This document shows, in pieces, positions 1 to 7,925 of a stretch of 64,000 nucleotides of DNA (its first letter is position 1; the number at the start of each line of letters is the position of its first letter). The stretch is taken from assembly GCF_902702935.1 (NCBI RefSeq), contig NZ_LR738855.1, positions 1,860,001 through 1,924,000 of the forward strand, read 5' to 3'. This DNA comes from Corynebacterium rouxii. Its GTDB lineage: Bacteria > Actinomycetota > Actinomycetes > Mycobacteriales > Mycobacteriaceae. The notes beneath the pieces are model-generated. The model was given only the letters and a program-made list of their open reading frames with translations, was not told the origin of the DNA and ran no database searches. The position numbers and the translations under genes were made by a program.

Positions 1-332
1 GTGATCCGGAGCATCCGGCTCCGTTGGCGGGTAACTCGATTGCGACGGATCGTTCGTTTATCCGCGCGCAGATGCCACGGTTGGATAAGGCGTTGCATTA
101 CCGCATGGTGGATGTGTCTTCGGTGAAGGAGTTGTCGCGCCGGTGGGCACCGCGTGTGTATTTCAATCAACCCGATAAGGGGATGGCTCACCGCGCGTTG
201 GCGGATATTGTGGAGTCGATTCGCGAGTTGGATTATTATCGTCGCGCGTGGCTTATTAGCGATCCAACTTCTGAAGATGCAGAGTCCGCTAAGGCCGACG
301 CAACGGCCGCCTACCAGCAGTTTTTGCAATAA
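1..332 (+). CDS. orn: Oligoribonuclease, 3' end only
   Basis: C-terminal part of oligoribonuclease, the DEDDh 3'-5' exonuclease that degrades 2-5 nt RNA fragments to mononucleotides. The open frame (phase starting at base 3) enters from the window edge. It carries the typical end of the family: a stretch around ATDRSFIR, then [14 protein letters not shown] and the final exonuclease segment with AHRALADI, whose His and Asp belong to motif III. It ends at TAA 330-332, about 50 bp before tRNA-His. The N-terminal half with the first catalytic acidic residues lies outside the window, so only the family assignment can be judged. Confidence 0.9.
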   Translation, partial: DPEHPAPLAGNSIATDRSFIRAQMPRLDKALHYRMVDVSSVKELSRRWAPRVYFNQPDKGMAHRALADIVESIRELDYYRRAWLISDPTSEDAESAKADATAAYQQFLQ

Positions 333-380
333 TCGGTTTGTAGGTTAATATTGTCACCGTTGCTTAAGCAAGCAGCAAAT

Positions 381-454
381 GGTGGCTGTAGTTCAGCTGG
401 TAGAGCACCAGGTTGTGATCCTGGGTGTCGCGGGTTCGAGCCCCGTCAGCCACC
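381..454 (+). tRNA. tRNA-His (GTG)
   Basis: Cloverleaf with anticodon stem CCAGG/CCTGG and loop TTGTGAT, anticodon GTG at 415-417. The acceptor stem GTGGCTG (382-388) pairs with CAGCCAC (447-453). G381 faces discriminator C454, the extra G-1:C73 pair diagnostic of bacterial tRNA-His. CCA is not encoded. A hairpin terminator follows at 462-494. Confidence 0.97.
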
Positions 455-461
455 CCGACTG

Positions 462-494
462 AAAACCCTCGAACCTTTATGATTCGGGGGTTTT
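462..494 (+). terminator. Terminator after tRNA-His
   Basis: Inverted repeat with AAAACCC on the left arm and GGGTTTT on the right arm around a short loop, ending in a T run. It sits 8 bp after the tRNA and 15 bp before the next gene. Confidence 0.75.
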
Positions 495-509
495 CGCTAT
501 ACTGCCCCA

Positions 510-1340
510 ATGATCAATGCCAAGGTTCATGTTGCCGTTCCGACCGCGTTTTATGCGGATGAGTCGTTGAATATTGCTGCCACGTTGGCGCATGCGCAGT
601 ATTTGTTGGATCACCAGATTGAATCGGTGATGTTGTGCGGTTCAACAGGCGAGCAACATAGCCTTGATCTTGATGAGAAGATTGCGCTTGCTCGCGCTGT
701 GGATCGCGCGAAGTGGCCACAGGGGGCGGAGATCATTTTCGGCGTTTCGGCGATCCGGCAGAGCCATGCGGTGCGTTTGGCGCAGGAGGTGGCGCAGTGT
801 GAGCGTATCGACGCCATCTTGGTGGGGTTCCCGCCGTATATTCGTCCGACCCAAGACCAGGCGCGTCGGTTTGTCACTGCGATTACTCAGGCGGCTGGCA
901 AGCCTGCGATTATTTACAACAATCCGGCTCGTACGGGTTTTGATGCCAGCGCTAGCACGTTGGCACAGTTGTGCATGCTGCCGGATGTGATCGGCGTGAA
1001 GGATCCTGGTGGTGCGCCGAAGTTAGCGGAGGTTTCTCGCGAGATTGCACCGTTTCGGGCGCGGTATTACGCCGGTGGCGAGTTGGATCTGCATGCGAAG
1101 GTTGCGCATGGCTATACGTATTTATCGTCTGTGGTGGGCAATATTGCACCGGAGGAGACGGTGGCATGGTTTAACGCGCTGCGCCAGGGTGAAGAGTATG
1201 AGGGCAGTGCGAAGCTGCGGGAGCTTATCGACCAGCTTTTTGCCCACCACCCTATCCAGTTTTTGAAGGAAAAGATTTCGGCCCAAGAGGGTATCAACAT
1301 GGGGTCATGCCGTCTTCCTCTCGGGCCGATTGTGGATTAG
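510..1340 (+). CDS. DapA-family class I aldolase (dihydrodipicolinate synthase-like)
   Basis: 276-residue TIM-barrel protein of the DapA/N-acetylneuraminate lyase family, which forms a Schiff base with a keto acid. Visible hallmarks are GSTGE at residues 44-48 (pyruvate carboxylate binding), Tyr136 in YNNPARTG and the Schiff-base Lys164 in GVKDPGG. The family covers lysine biosynthesis and several sugar-acid aldolases. This gene stands alone, with no dapB or other lysine gene beside it, so the true substrate is open and a dedicated dapA probably lies elsewhere. It starts 15 bp after the tRNA-His terminator and ends one base before the convergent L,D-transpeptidase gene. Confidence 0.8.
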   Translation: MINAKVHVAVPTAFYADESLNIAATLAHAQYLLDHQIESVMLCGSTGEQHSLDLDEKIALARAVDRAKWPQGAEIIFGVSAIRQSHAVRLAQEVAQCERIDAILVGFPPYIRPTQDQARRFVTAITQAAGKPAIIYNNPARTGFDASASTLAQLCMLPDVIGVKDPGGAPKLAEVSREIAPFRARYYAGGELDLHAKVAHGYTYLSSVVGNIAPEETVAWFNALRQGEEYEGSAKLRELIDQLFAHHPIQFLKEKISAQEGINMGSCRLPLGPIVD

Positions 1341-2507
1341 TTAGCCGTTGGCGTTTCCGGCTTTCCAGGTGTCCCAGTCAATGTTCCAGTCACCGAGGCC
1401 GTCGTAGCCGTTCAGGGTGCCGCCGATGGTGTTTTGCACACGGACGATATCGCCACGTTTGACGTAGTTTTGGAACCACGCGGCGTTGTCGGTGCTCACG
1501 TTGATACAGCCGTGGGAGGTGTTGCTGTTTCCTTGTGCCCACACGGACCATGGTGCTGCGTGGACGTAGATGCCGGAGTAGGACATCTGGGTGGCAAATT
1601 TTACCTCTGTGCGGTAGCCGCCGTCGTTGTGGGCTAGGCCGTAGGATTCGGAGTCCATAATCAGCGAGGGGTTTTTGTCGCCGATGGTGTAGATGCCGTT
1701 GGGGGTTGGCCATTTGTTGGCACCCATAGAGACGGGCATGGAGTTGACCTGTTCGCCGTTTTTGTAGATCACCATGGTCTTGGTAGCGTCGTCGGCCACG
1801 GCCTCGACACGGTCGCCGATGGCAAAGGTGGCGCTGTTGTCGTTGTCGCCGTAGATTCCGTTGCCGAGGTCTTTTCCGTAGAGATCGGCTTTGACGGTGA
1901 CTTGGGTGCCCGGTTTCCAGAAGTGTTCGGGGCGCCAGCGAACCTCGTAGGGGCTGATCCAGAAGAATGCGCCTTCTACGGCTGGCTCGGTGGTGATTTT
2001 AACTGCATCTTCGACCGCCTTGCGATCATTAATCGCGTAGTCGAAGCGCAGCGCGATGACCTGTGCCACGCCCACGGTAGCGCCGTCGAGAGGCGCAAGC
2101 GATGCGAACGCTTGGCCGTCGGGCACCACGGTAGTGAACTCGGTGGTGGTTTTCTCCCCGTTGCGGTCGGTGGCTTCTACGGTGTAGCTGCGCGAGTAGC
2201 CAAGCGGCTCGGTGGTGCGCCAGGAGCGGGCGTCGGTAGCCATCTCCCCTTCTACGATTTTGCCGTTCTCGTTGGTCATAGTGACATCGGATAGTCCCTC
2301 GCCGAGAGACTTCACCACCACGGGGTCCGCGGGGTTTACCTTGGACGCACCATCCGACACACTGACGACGGGTGCAGGTTTCTTTTCTACAGTCGTCGAG
2401 GCCGCCTGTTCTTTTTCTGGGCTTGCCGAATCAATCGTGCATCCCGTTACCCCGAGCGCTAGGCCCGCCACTAGGGCGACCATCCGCACATAACAGCGCT
2501 TGCTCAC
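1341..2507 (-). CDS. L,D-transpeptidase lipoprotein (LdtMt2-like)
   Basis: Predicted extracytoplasmic L,D-transpeptidase that forms 3-3 peptidoglycan cross-links. I place the start at GTG 2507, preceded by GAGGG with good spacing. This gives a short basic N-terminus, a hydrophobic segment and a lipobox ending VTGC with the lipidated Cys at residue 23. A low-complexity linker follows, then Ig-like domains typical of actinobacterial Ldts. The C-terminal YkuD domain has the catalytic motif SHGCINVS (Cys334) and an upstream His in the IYVHAAPWSVWA region. The open frame could extend to ATG 2600, but that would bury the lipobox. It is convergent with the DapA-like gene. Confidence 0.88.
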   Translation of the reverse strand: MSKRCYVRMVALVAGLALGVTGCTIDSASPEKEQAASTTVEKKPAPVVSVSDGASKVNPADPVVVKSLGEGLSDVTMTNENGKIVEGEMATDARSWRTTEPLGYSRSYTVEATDRNGEKTTTEFTTVVPDGQAFASLAPLDGATVGVAQVIALRFDYAINDRKAVEDAVKITTEPAVEGAFFWISPYEVRWRPEHFWKPGTQVTVKADLYGKDLGNGIYGDNDNSATFAIGDRVEAVADDATKTMVIYKNGEQVNSMPVSMGANKWPTPNGIYTIGDKNPSLIMDSESYGLAHNDGGYRTEVKFATQMSYSGIYVHAAPWSVWAQGNSNTSHGCINVSTDNAAWFQNYVKRGDIVRVQNTIGGTLNGYDGLGDWNIDWDTWKAGNANG

Positions 2508-2798
2508 CACTGTCCCTCTTCTCTTATTACTAAGCCGTTTGACCGCGCATATCCCGCGAAGACAACAGGTTTCCATCCTATGCTCTACAGCCATTGCCAC
2601 CTAGGTCACCTGATGCTTTGTTGCTACATCGTTATCGAACAAGCCCACCCCGAGCGTTACTACCCAGCCCTTTACACAAACAACTACAACTAAACACCCA
2701 AAAATATGACTCTGAGCAGGCGATTTTACATATTTCTTGTACCGCGTTATATTTATCTCCGTTGCCAACGCAGCCCAGAGAGACTGCAAAGCAAAGAA

Positions 2799-3142
<344 letters not shown>

Positions 3143-3173
3143 ATGTCCATTTCTAGTCCTGACATGGCCTAAT

Positions 3174-3264
3174 GGTCAAGTGTCTAGCGATAAACTTAAC
3201 TCACGTTCACTACAGAACTTGACACAAGATAACCTGTGATCCATTATGAACACATGTCAAGTTC
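3174..3264. promoter_or_regulatory. Candidate repressor operators in the divergent control region
   Basis: The heptamer GTCAAGT or its complement ACTTGAC occurs three times: 3175-3181, 3217-3223 (inverted) and 3256-3262. The second and third copies form a perfect 10-bp inverted repeat, GAACTTGACA at 3215-3224 and TGTCAAGTTC at 3255-3264. Copies one and two overlap TTGAC of the putative -35 elements facing left and right. The third overlaps the predicted transcription start of the rightward gene. This fits repressor half-sites, but two copies could partly reflect the -35 consensus itself. Confidence 0.5.
3219..3247 (+). promoter_or_regulatory. Predicted early rightward promoter
   Basis: TTGACA at 3219-3224, a 17-bp spacer, then CATTAT at 3242-3247 as -10. 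The predicted transcript would begin near 3254, exactly at the ATG of the excisionase-like gene, suggesting a leaderless mRNA. Confidence 0.55.
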
Positions 3265-3448
3265 ACTAGATGTCCCTGACCTTGTGGGGACGGTAGACGC
3301 CGCACGGATACTGGGTGTGTCTCGTGGATCCGTTATCAACTTCGTCAAAAAGGGCCTACTCACCCCACAGGCCCGCCTCGGAAAACGCGGAACGTTCGCA
3401 TTCCAGGTTCAAGACGTTCACGACCTCCGAGAGGATCGCAGGAAATGA
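3254..3448 (+). CDS. Excisionase/Cro-like DNA-binding protein
   Basis: A 64-residue protein from ATG 3254; GTG 3236 in the same frame is possible but overlaps the promoter. It carries a MerR/excisionase-type helix-turn-helix: a region around VDAARILGVSRGSVINFVKKG followed by a basic wing. In temperate phages this fold serves as recombination directionality factor or as a Cro-like repressor of the leftward promoter. Here it is the first rightward gene, facing the repressor across the operator region, so either role fits. No ribosome binding site is visible, consistent with leaderless translation. The stop overlaps the next start as ATGA. Confidence 0.65.
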   Translation: MSSSLDVPDLVGTVDAARILGVSRGSVINFVKKGLLTPQARLGKRGTFAFQVQDVHDLREDRRK

Positions 3449-3567
3449 TGCTTGATTCACTAATAAGCAGCGGCCTCCCCGATCTCTTCCTAATCCTCGC
3501 CGTTCCATCGGTCGTTGTAGGTGCTCTAGCACTGACAGATAGTGACGCACGCAATGCCATGGATTAA
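3445..3567 (+). CDS. Small membrane protein (40 aa)
   Basis: Start ATG 3445 overlaps the stop of the preceding gene by the ATGA arrangement, indicating translational coupling. The 40 residues contain one hydrophobic stretch at about 12-30 (a segment around LFLILAVPSVVVGALAL) and an acidic C-terminal tail. No family is recognised. Position in the early operon suggests a host-modifying or exclusion role, but this is only inference. Confidence 0.45.
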   Translation: MMLDSLISSGLPDLFLILAVPSVVVGALALTDSDARNAMD

Positions 3568-3739
3568 CGGCGAATGGCGACCATACCGCCGCAATAGTGC
3601 AGGGATCCGCTGCGATAGCTGCGGTCTTACATTCCGAGCCGGTGGGATACCACCAAAAAACAGCAACGGTGAACGCATATGTTCCGACTGCTACGCCAAG
3701 CGCCCAGCCCCAATAAAAATTGGGCTCTTCGCCCAATAA
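3554..3739 (+). CDS. Small zinc-finger protein of unknown function
   Basis: A 61-residue basic protein with two CxxC pairs, CDSC at residues 20-23 and a second pair CSDC nearer the C-terminus. This spacing makes a four-cysteine zinc ribbon likely. It overlaps the end of the preceding small membrane gene by 14 bp. GTG 3542 is an alternative start. No specific family is recognised. About 350 bp without a gene follow. Confidence 0.5.
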   Translation: MPWINGEWRPYRRNSAGIRCDSCGLTFRAGGIPPKNSNGERICSDCYAKRPAPIKIGLFAQ

Positions 3740-3964
3740 CCACCAATCACGTCACGTGCCGCGACGCTAAAGCGGTAGGCCGGTTAGCCGCCGGTGCCGT
3801 CCTGGGTTAGAGCCAGATCACTTCCCCGATGATGGGGAACGTAGCGCGGTAAAGGCAGACTCGGGCGCGCCAAGGGTAGCCCCTTGAGGTATGCGTTCCC
3901 TGCGTCCCAGTCCTGACTCAAGCGATTAATACCCGCAGAGTGCGTAAGAACGAACGACCAACCG

Positions 3965-4068
3965 ACCGACGGAATGTAACCGTCGGTGCTTCTTATTGTC
4001 CAAACAATAAGGGGCACCTCTCTCACTCCCGCCCTCCCTCTGGAATGGGGCGGGGTGGTTGAGGTGCC
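3965..4068 (+). other. Three consecutive RNA hairpins in the leader of the WhiB-like gene
   Basis: The gene-free stretch 3740-4093 ends in three perfect stem-loops. ACCGACGG (3965-3972) pairs with CCGTCGGT (3980-3987). CTTATTGT (3992-3999) pairs with ACAATAAG (4004-4011). GGCACCTC (4013-4020) pairs with GAGGTGCC (4061-4068) and encloses a second stem, CCCGCCC (4028-4034) with GGGCGGG (4048-4054). None is followed by a T run, so they look like a structured leader or processing site rather than a simple terminator. In 3740-3964 I see nothing that looks coding. Confidence 0.55.
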
Positions 4069-4093
4069 TTCAACCGATAGGAGACATGAATAA

Positions 4094-4483
4094 ATGAAAG
4101 CAAACTCAACCACCCCCGCACCCGCACATACTTGGATCACCGATGCAGCATGCATCGAAGATGATCCACGAGACTACGACGTAGACGCTCCGTTCCTGCG
4201 AGCACTCAGTGAGAAGCAGCTCGATTCCACCTACGCATGGCAGCGCATCACCAACCTGAAGTGCACCGCATGCCCCGTCGCTCACCTATGCGCCGTTGAT
4301 GCACTCCACCACAAAGACATTGAGGTATTCCGCGGCGGCCTGCCCATGTTCTCACGCCATAGCCGAGGTCCCTCACTACGCCGCATCATCGAACCCTTAC
4401 TCCATCGCGTCGCCGCCGGTGAATCGGTAGAAGAGCTACAGACAATCGCCTTTGGCGCGCTACTCCGCTACGTGAGCAAATGA
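4094..4483 (+). CDS. WhiB-like iron-sulfur regulator, phage-encoded
   Basis: A 129-residue protein with the four-cysteine pattern of the Wbl family: Cys20, Cys57, Cys60 and Cys66 (C-x36-C-x2-C-x5-C), which would hold a 4Fe-4S cluster. The usual G[VI]WGG turn after the cluster is replaced by VFRGGL, a variant plausible for a phage copy. Cellular Wbl proteins bind the primary sigma factor and act at promoters. Some actinophages carry copies, and the one of mycobacteriophage TM4 down-regulates host whiB2. Here it may switch late phage genes or interfere with host transcription. It is coupled to the HNH gene by an ATGA overlap. Confidence 0.82.
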   Translation: MKANSTTPAPAHTWITDAACIEDDPRDYDVDAPFLRALSEKQLDSTYAWQRITNLKCTACPVAHLCAVDALHHKDIEVFRGGLPMFSRHSRGPSLRRIIEPLLHRVAAGESVEELQTIAFGALLRYVSK

Positions 4484-4752
4484 GTTGGGGCGGTCGGCAT
4501 GCACAGCGCCTCACTGCGCTAGTGCTCGCAACTTACGGCGACCGCTGTCACCTATGTGGCGAGCTCGGTGCAAACACAGCAGACCACCTCATACCACGCG
4601 CCGCCGGTGGCGACGACAGCCTGGCGAACATGCGTCCTGCTCACCGCTCGTGCAACTGCTCCCGACAAGACATGCCGCTCGCCGAGTGGCGAGCCCGCCG
4701 GATCGACGCGACCCGCGCCTCGCGTGCTCAACCCTCCCGCCCGTGGCTGTGA
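4480..4752 (+). CDS. HNH endonuclease next to terminase
   Basis: A 90-residue HNH protein with CHLCG, then ADHLIP (the catalytic His), and a closing NMRPAHRSCN with the Asn and the metal-binding His. Small HNH proteins placed just before the terminase genes are common in cos-type siphophages, where they assist terminase cleavage of genome ends. The start overlaps the WhiB-like stop by four bases. The C-terminal twenty or so residues are Arg/Pro-rich and may be disordered. Confidence 0.85.
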   Translation: MSWGGRHAQRLTALVLATYGDRCHLCGELGANTADHLIPRAAGGDDSLANMRPAHRSCNCSRQDMPLAEWRARRIDATRASRAQPSRPWL

Positions 4753-4771
4753 CCCCCACGGTGTTTTAGAG

Positions 4772-4815
4772 GGTGGGCCGCCGCGGGAAGTCCCGCGCCC
4801 AACTTTCTTTTTCTC
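4772..4815 (+). terminator. Hairpin between HNH and terminase (terminator or cos-associated)
   Basis: CGCGGGA (4782-4788) pairs with TCCCGCG (4791-4797) over a two-base loop, extended outwards by TGGGC/GCCCA with a small bulge, followed by a pyrimidine-rich ACTTTCTTTTTC. It may separate early and late transcription or form part of the packaging site; the sequence does not decide. Confidence 0.4.
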
Positions 4816-4864
4816 CGGACTCTCATAACTAGGGGGTCGGTACATTACAAAACCCCAGCTAGGA

Positions 4865-5314
4865 ATGCAAAAAACAATGCCAAGACCAGACCCAAAACGA
4901 CCACGCGAGGGACAAATCGGACTCTTTGAATCGGAAGCAGTTCAAGAACCAGGCAAAGTGCTCCGTGGTCGACATTCCGACGCTATGGATCGCTCCATCG
5001 CCGCCGCCAAGGCCGCCGATCTTGTCGATGACATCGATGACGGCATTCTTACCGTCCTGCGATCCGGTGCGTGGGCACTCGACGCGCTCGAATCGCAGAA
5101 CAAGCCTTATGGACCCGCTAAATTGATCGATCCCCTGATCAACGCGTTGCGTGAAGCGCGCCTTACCCCTGATTCCCGCGCCGTAGCAACCGACGACGCT
5201 ATTAACCAGCTCATGACGGAATTAACCAGCGATGATGAACCTACAGACCCCACCACCTCGGTACCACACACCACTTACACCAGGCGCGAAAAGCAGAGGC
5301 TACGCGGTAGCTAA
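4865..5314 (+). CDS. Terminase small subunit (probable)
   Basis: A 149-residue charged protein between HNH and the large terminase, the usual place of the small, DNA-recognising subunit. Content matches the actinophage type: a basic start (MPRPDPKRPREGQ), a long helical acidic middle and a basic tail ending RREKQRLRG. A second start, ATG 4877, is in frame and equally plausible. Its 3' end overlaps the large subunit by 83 bp in another frame. The assignment rests on position plus composition, since small terminases are poorly conserved. Confidence 0.65.
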   Translation: MQKTMPRPDPKRPREGQIGLFESEAVQEPGKVLRGRHSDAMDRSIAAAKAADLVDDIDDGILTVLRSGAWALDALESQNKPYGPAKLIDPLINALREARLTPDSRAVATDDAINQLMTELTSDDEPTDPTTSVPHTTYTRREKQRLRGS

Positions 5315-6662
5315 GGTTGCAAAGCATCTCGGGAAACCGCTTCTTCCATGGCAATTGAAGCTGAACATCGGTGCCGGTGAACTCGACGATAACGGTAAAT
5401 TCCGTTATCACACCGTTCTCGCTTCGGTGCCCCGCCAAAGTGGAAAAACAGCCGGTTTCATGTGCACCGCGATCGAGCGCACACTGACCAATCGGGAAGC
5501 CCGTGTGTGGTACACCGCCCAATCCGGTGCCGCCGCTCGCGAGCGGTGGATCAAAGAGGCTGCACAGCCCGTTGACGCTAAGCTACATGGGCTCTTCCGG
5601 ATCAAATATGGGGCCGGTGACACTCGTATGCGTATCCCCGCGACCGATGCCGAGTTTAGGCCGATGCCGCCCACCGCACAGTACCTCCACGGTGAGCAAG
5701 CCAACTTCGTAGGCATTGACGAACCGTGGGCACACTCCGAGGCTGAGGGCGCGGCCCTTTTGCAGTCCGTAATCCCTACGATGGCCACTCGTGAAGATAA
5801 GGGGCGTGGTACTCAACTGTGGTACTTCTCTACCAAAGGAACCGCCGCCTCGACGTGGTGGCACAACATGTTGGATGACGCGATCAACAACCCCAAATCC
5901 GGCGTGTTTGTCGCCGACTATGGCATCGCACCTGATGTTGACCCGACCGACATTGAGGCAGTGATCGCCGCACATCCAGGAGTCCACGGCGGGCTCATTG
6001 CCCCACAAGCAGTCTACAAAGCCGCCGACCAGCTCTCCCCCGCCGAGTTCGCACGCGGCTATGGAAACGTCGCAACCACCACACACTCACCGCTGTTTGA
6101 TATGCACCGCATTGACGCGATCGAGACTGACGACCCCCTCGACGCTGGCCCCGTCCACATCGGTGTCGCTGTCGCATGGGATCGCTCACTATCTGCGATC
6201 GTCGCCGCCGGTCGCATAGCAGGAACCCCCGCCATCGAGGTGATCGCCGCCCGCCCTGGCGAGTCATGGCTCACCGCTGCGATCGACAAGATCGCCGCCC
6301 GCGACGATATTGCCTCCATCTCGATCGACTCCCACGGCCCCGCATCCTCGATAGCCGAGCATCTGATCGCCGCCCGCGACGACATCACCGCGATTGGCCC
6401 TGATGATCTGGTCATCGGCACCGAAAAGTTCATGACCGCCGTTGAATCGGATCCCCCCGCCCTTGCTCTTCGCCGTGACACCGGCCTACGCGACGAATTG
6501 CCCGCCCTGAAACTGCGTTATCTCGGTGATCGAGGCCGATTGATTAGCCGCCGACAGTCCCAAGGTCCTATCCCCCGCATCGAGGCTGCTGTTCTTGCTC
6601 TTCGCCGCCTCGAAGCCGTCCAAGAAGTCAAAATGCCCGCCCCCGTGATCTGGAGTCTTTAA
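5232..6662 (+). CDS. Terminase large subunit
   Basis: A 476-residue packaging motor that cuts concatemeric DNA and pumps it into the prohead. The ATPase has a variant Walker A, SVPRQSGKT at residues 65-73, and a Walker B, FVGIDE at about 159-164, with the catalytic Glu. The C-terminal nuclease region carries acidic residues, for example in AVAWDRSLSAI and SISIDSHG, as in RNase H-like folds. It overlaps the small subunit and is followed by a zinc-finger gene through a TAATG junction. Confidence 0.92.
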   Translation: MMNLQTPPPRYHTPLTPGAKSRGYAVAKVAKHLGKPLLPWQLKLNIGAGELDDNGKFRYHTVLASVPRQSGKTAGFMCTAIERTLTNREARVWYTAQSGAAARERWIKEAAQPVDAKLHGLFRIKYGAGDTRMRIPATDAEFRPMPPTAQYLHGEQANFVGIDEPWAHSEAEGAALLQSVIPTMATREDKGRGTQLWYFSTKGTAASTWWHNMLDDAINNPKSGVFVADYGIAPDVDPTDIEAVIAAHPGVHGGLIAPQAVYKAADQLSPAEFARGYGNVATTTHSPLFDMHRIDAIETDDPLDAGPVHIGVAVAWDRSLSAIVAAGRIAGTPAIEVIAARPGESWLTAAIDKIAARDDIASISIDSHGPASSIAEHLIAARDDITAIGPDDLVIGTEKFMTAVESDPPALALRRDTGLRDELPALKLRYLGDRGRLISRRQSQGPIPRIEAAVLALRRLEAVQEVKMPAPVIWSL

Positions 6663-6853
6663 TGAAGCTCGAATTTTCCGAATGGTCTGGAGTTGTTGTC
6701 GTATGCCCTGATTGTGGGCATTGGCGTGGGCACTTCCCGACACGTGGTAGCGCATGGATCGCGCTTGCCCGCCACTACAAGGATGCACACGGCGATTATC
6801 ACGCCGCCGAAAAGGCCCGCCTAGCTGCGCTAAAGGTACGTGATTCGAGCTAA
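6662..6853 (+). CDS. Small C2H2-type zinc-finger protein
   Basis: A 63-residue protein with Cys15-x2-Cys18 followed by His38 and His43, a spacing that can coordinate zinc. It begins on the last base of the terminase stop (TAATG), so translation is coupled. No family is recognised. Its place between terminase and portal suggests a packaging accessory role, which is inference only. Confidence 0.6.
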   Translation: MKLEFSEWSGVVVVCPDCGHWRGHFPTRGSAWIALARHYKDAHGDYHAAEKARLAALKVRDSS

Positions 6854-6881
6854 GTAACGCGCTAGCCCCACCATAGTCGCC

Positions 6882-7925
6882 ATGGGAGTACTACAGAACT
6901 TGCGGGATGCACTCGCACTACCATCGCTGGCTGCTGCTCACACTGCCAGCGTTGAAAGCCCGTGGGCTACGCGAGGGAACCTGCTGCCTGTTAGTACTCC
7001 CGACTTTCTCGAGCAATCTCACACAATCTCGCGTGCCGGCGCTATGTCCCTACCGCCGGTAGCGCGTGCCCGCCGCATCATCGTTTCATCGATCGCCCGC
7101 TGTGACCTCGCTGCCTACCGTGGCGACGAACAGATCGATACGCCCGATTGGCTCACCAGCACCGATGGTGTCATGTCTCCGTATCACCGCATGGTGTGGA
7201 CAATTGACGATCTCTTCTTCCACGGCTGGTCACTATGGGCCATCGAGCGTGACCGATCTGGTGAGATCCTCGCCGCCGATCGTGTCCCGTTTGATGATTG
7301 GTCGATCGATCCCGAGAACCGCGTGACGTGGAACGGCACCCTCGTGGGGGAAGATCAAGTAATCCTCATACCAGGTGTTGATGATGGGATACTTCGACAC
7401 TCGCAAGCGCTCATTGATGCCCGCGAGCTGTACGCAGCGGCCTCCCGTGCTAGCCGATCCCCGGTCGCTCATACCGAGCTCCACCAAACCGGCGGTGACA
7501 TTCTCTCCCAAGAGGGAATCTACGATCTGCTATCTGCGTGGGCTCGTGCCCGCCGAGCACCCGACGGTGCCGTGTCCTTCACCCCGCCGAACATCGAGGT
7601 GAAAACCCATGGTAGTGCCGACTCCCACCTACTCGTAGGTGGACGCAACGCGGCGGCTGTAGACATCGCCCGTGTGTGTGGAATCCCCGCTGTGCTACTC
7701 GATGCATCCACCGATGCTGACAAGTCGATCAAGTATTCGAATGTCGACACCCGCAATATCGAGCTAATCGACTACTGCCTAAACAGCTTCATGGCACCGA
7801 TCGCCGCACGACTGGGAATGGATGATGTGGTCGCCCCTGGCATTCGACTCGAGTTTGATACTGAACGTCTTACATCACTCACCGACGTGAGTGTGCCTGA
7901 TGACGAGAATAGGAACCAACAATGA
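6882..7925 (+). CDS. Portal protein (HK97 type)
   Basis: A 347-residue protein with the features of short HK97-like portals: an N-terminal segment around SLPPVARARRIIVSSIARCDLAA, a central DGVMSPYHRMVWTIDDLFFHGWSLWAIERD region, and a C-terminal GIPAVLLDASTDADKSIKYSN segment where portal proteins meet the DNA channel. It forms the dodecameric ring at the capsid vertex. The stop overlaps the lysin start (ATGA). Confidence 0.85.
   Translation: MGVLQNLRDALALPSLAAAHTASVESPWATRGNLLPVSTPDFLEQSHTISRAGAMSLPPVARARRIIVSSIARCDLAAYRGDEQIDTPDWLTSTDGVMSPYHRMVWTIDDLFFHGWSLWAIERDRSGEILAADRVPFDDWSIDPENRVTWNGTLVGEDQVILIPGVDDGILRHSQALIDARELYAAASRASRSPVAHTELHQTGGDILSQEGIYDLLSAWARARRAPDGAVSFTPPNIEVKTHGSADSHLLVGGRNAAAVDIARVCGIPAVLLDASTDADKSIKYSNVDTRNIELIDYCLNSFMAPIAARLGMDDVVAPGIRLEFDTERLTSLTDVSVPDDENRNQQ

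Noticed and set aside
3784..4155. Minus-strand frame across the hairpin leader
   Set aside because: No ribosome site, no protein-like pattern; it would translate the hairpins and antisense of the WhiB-like start.
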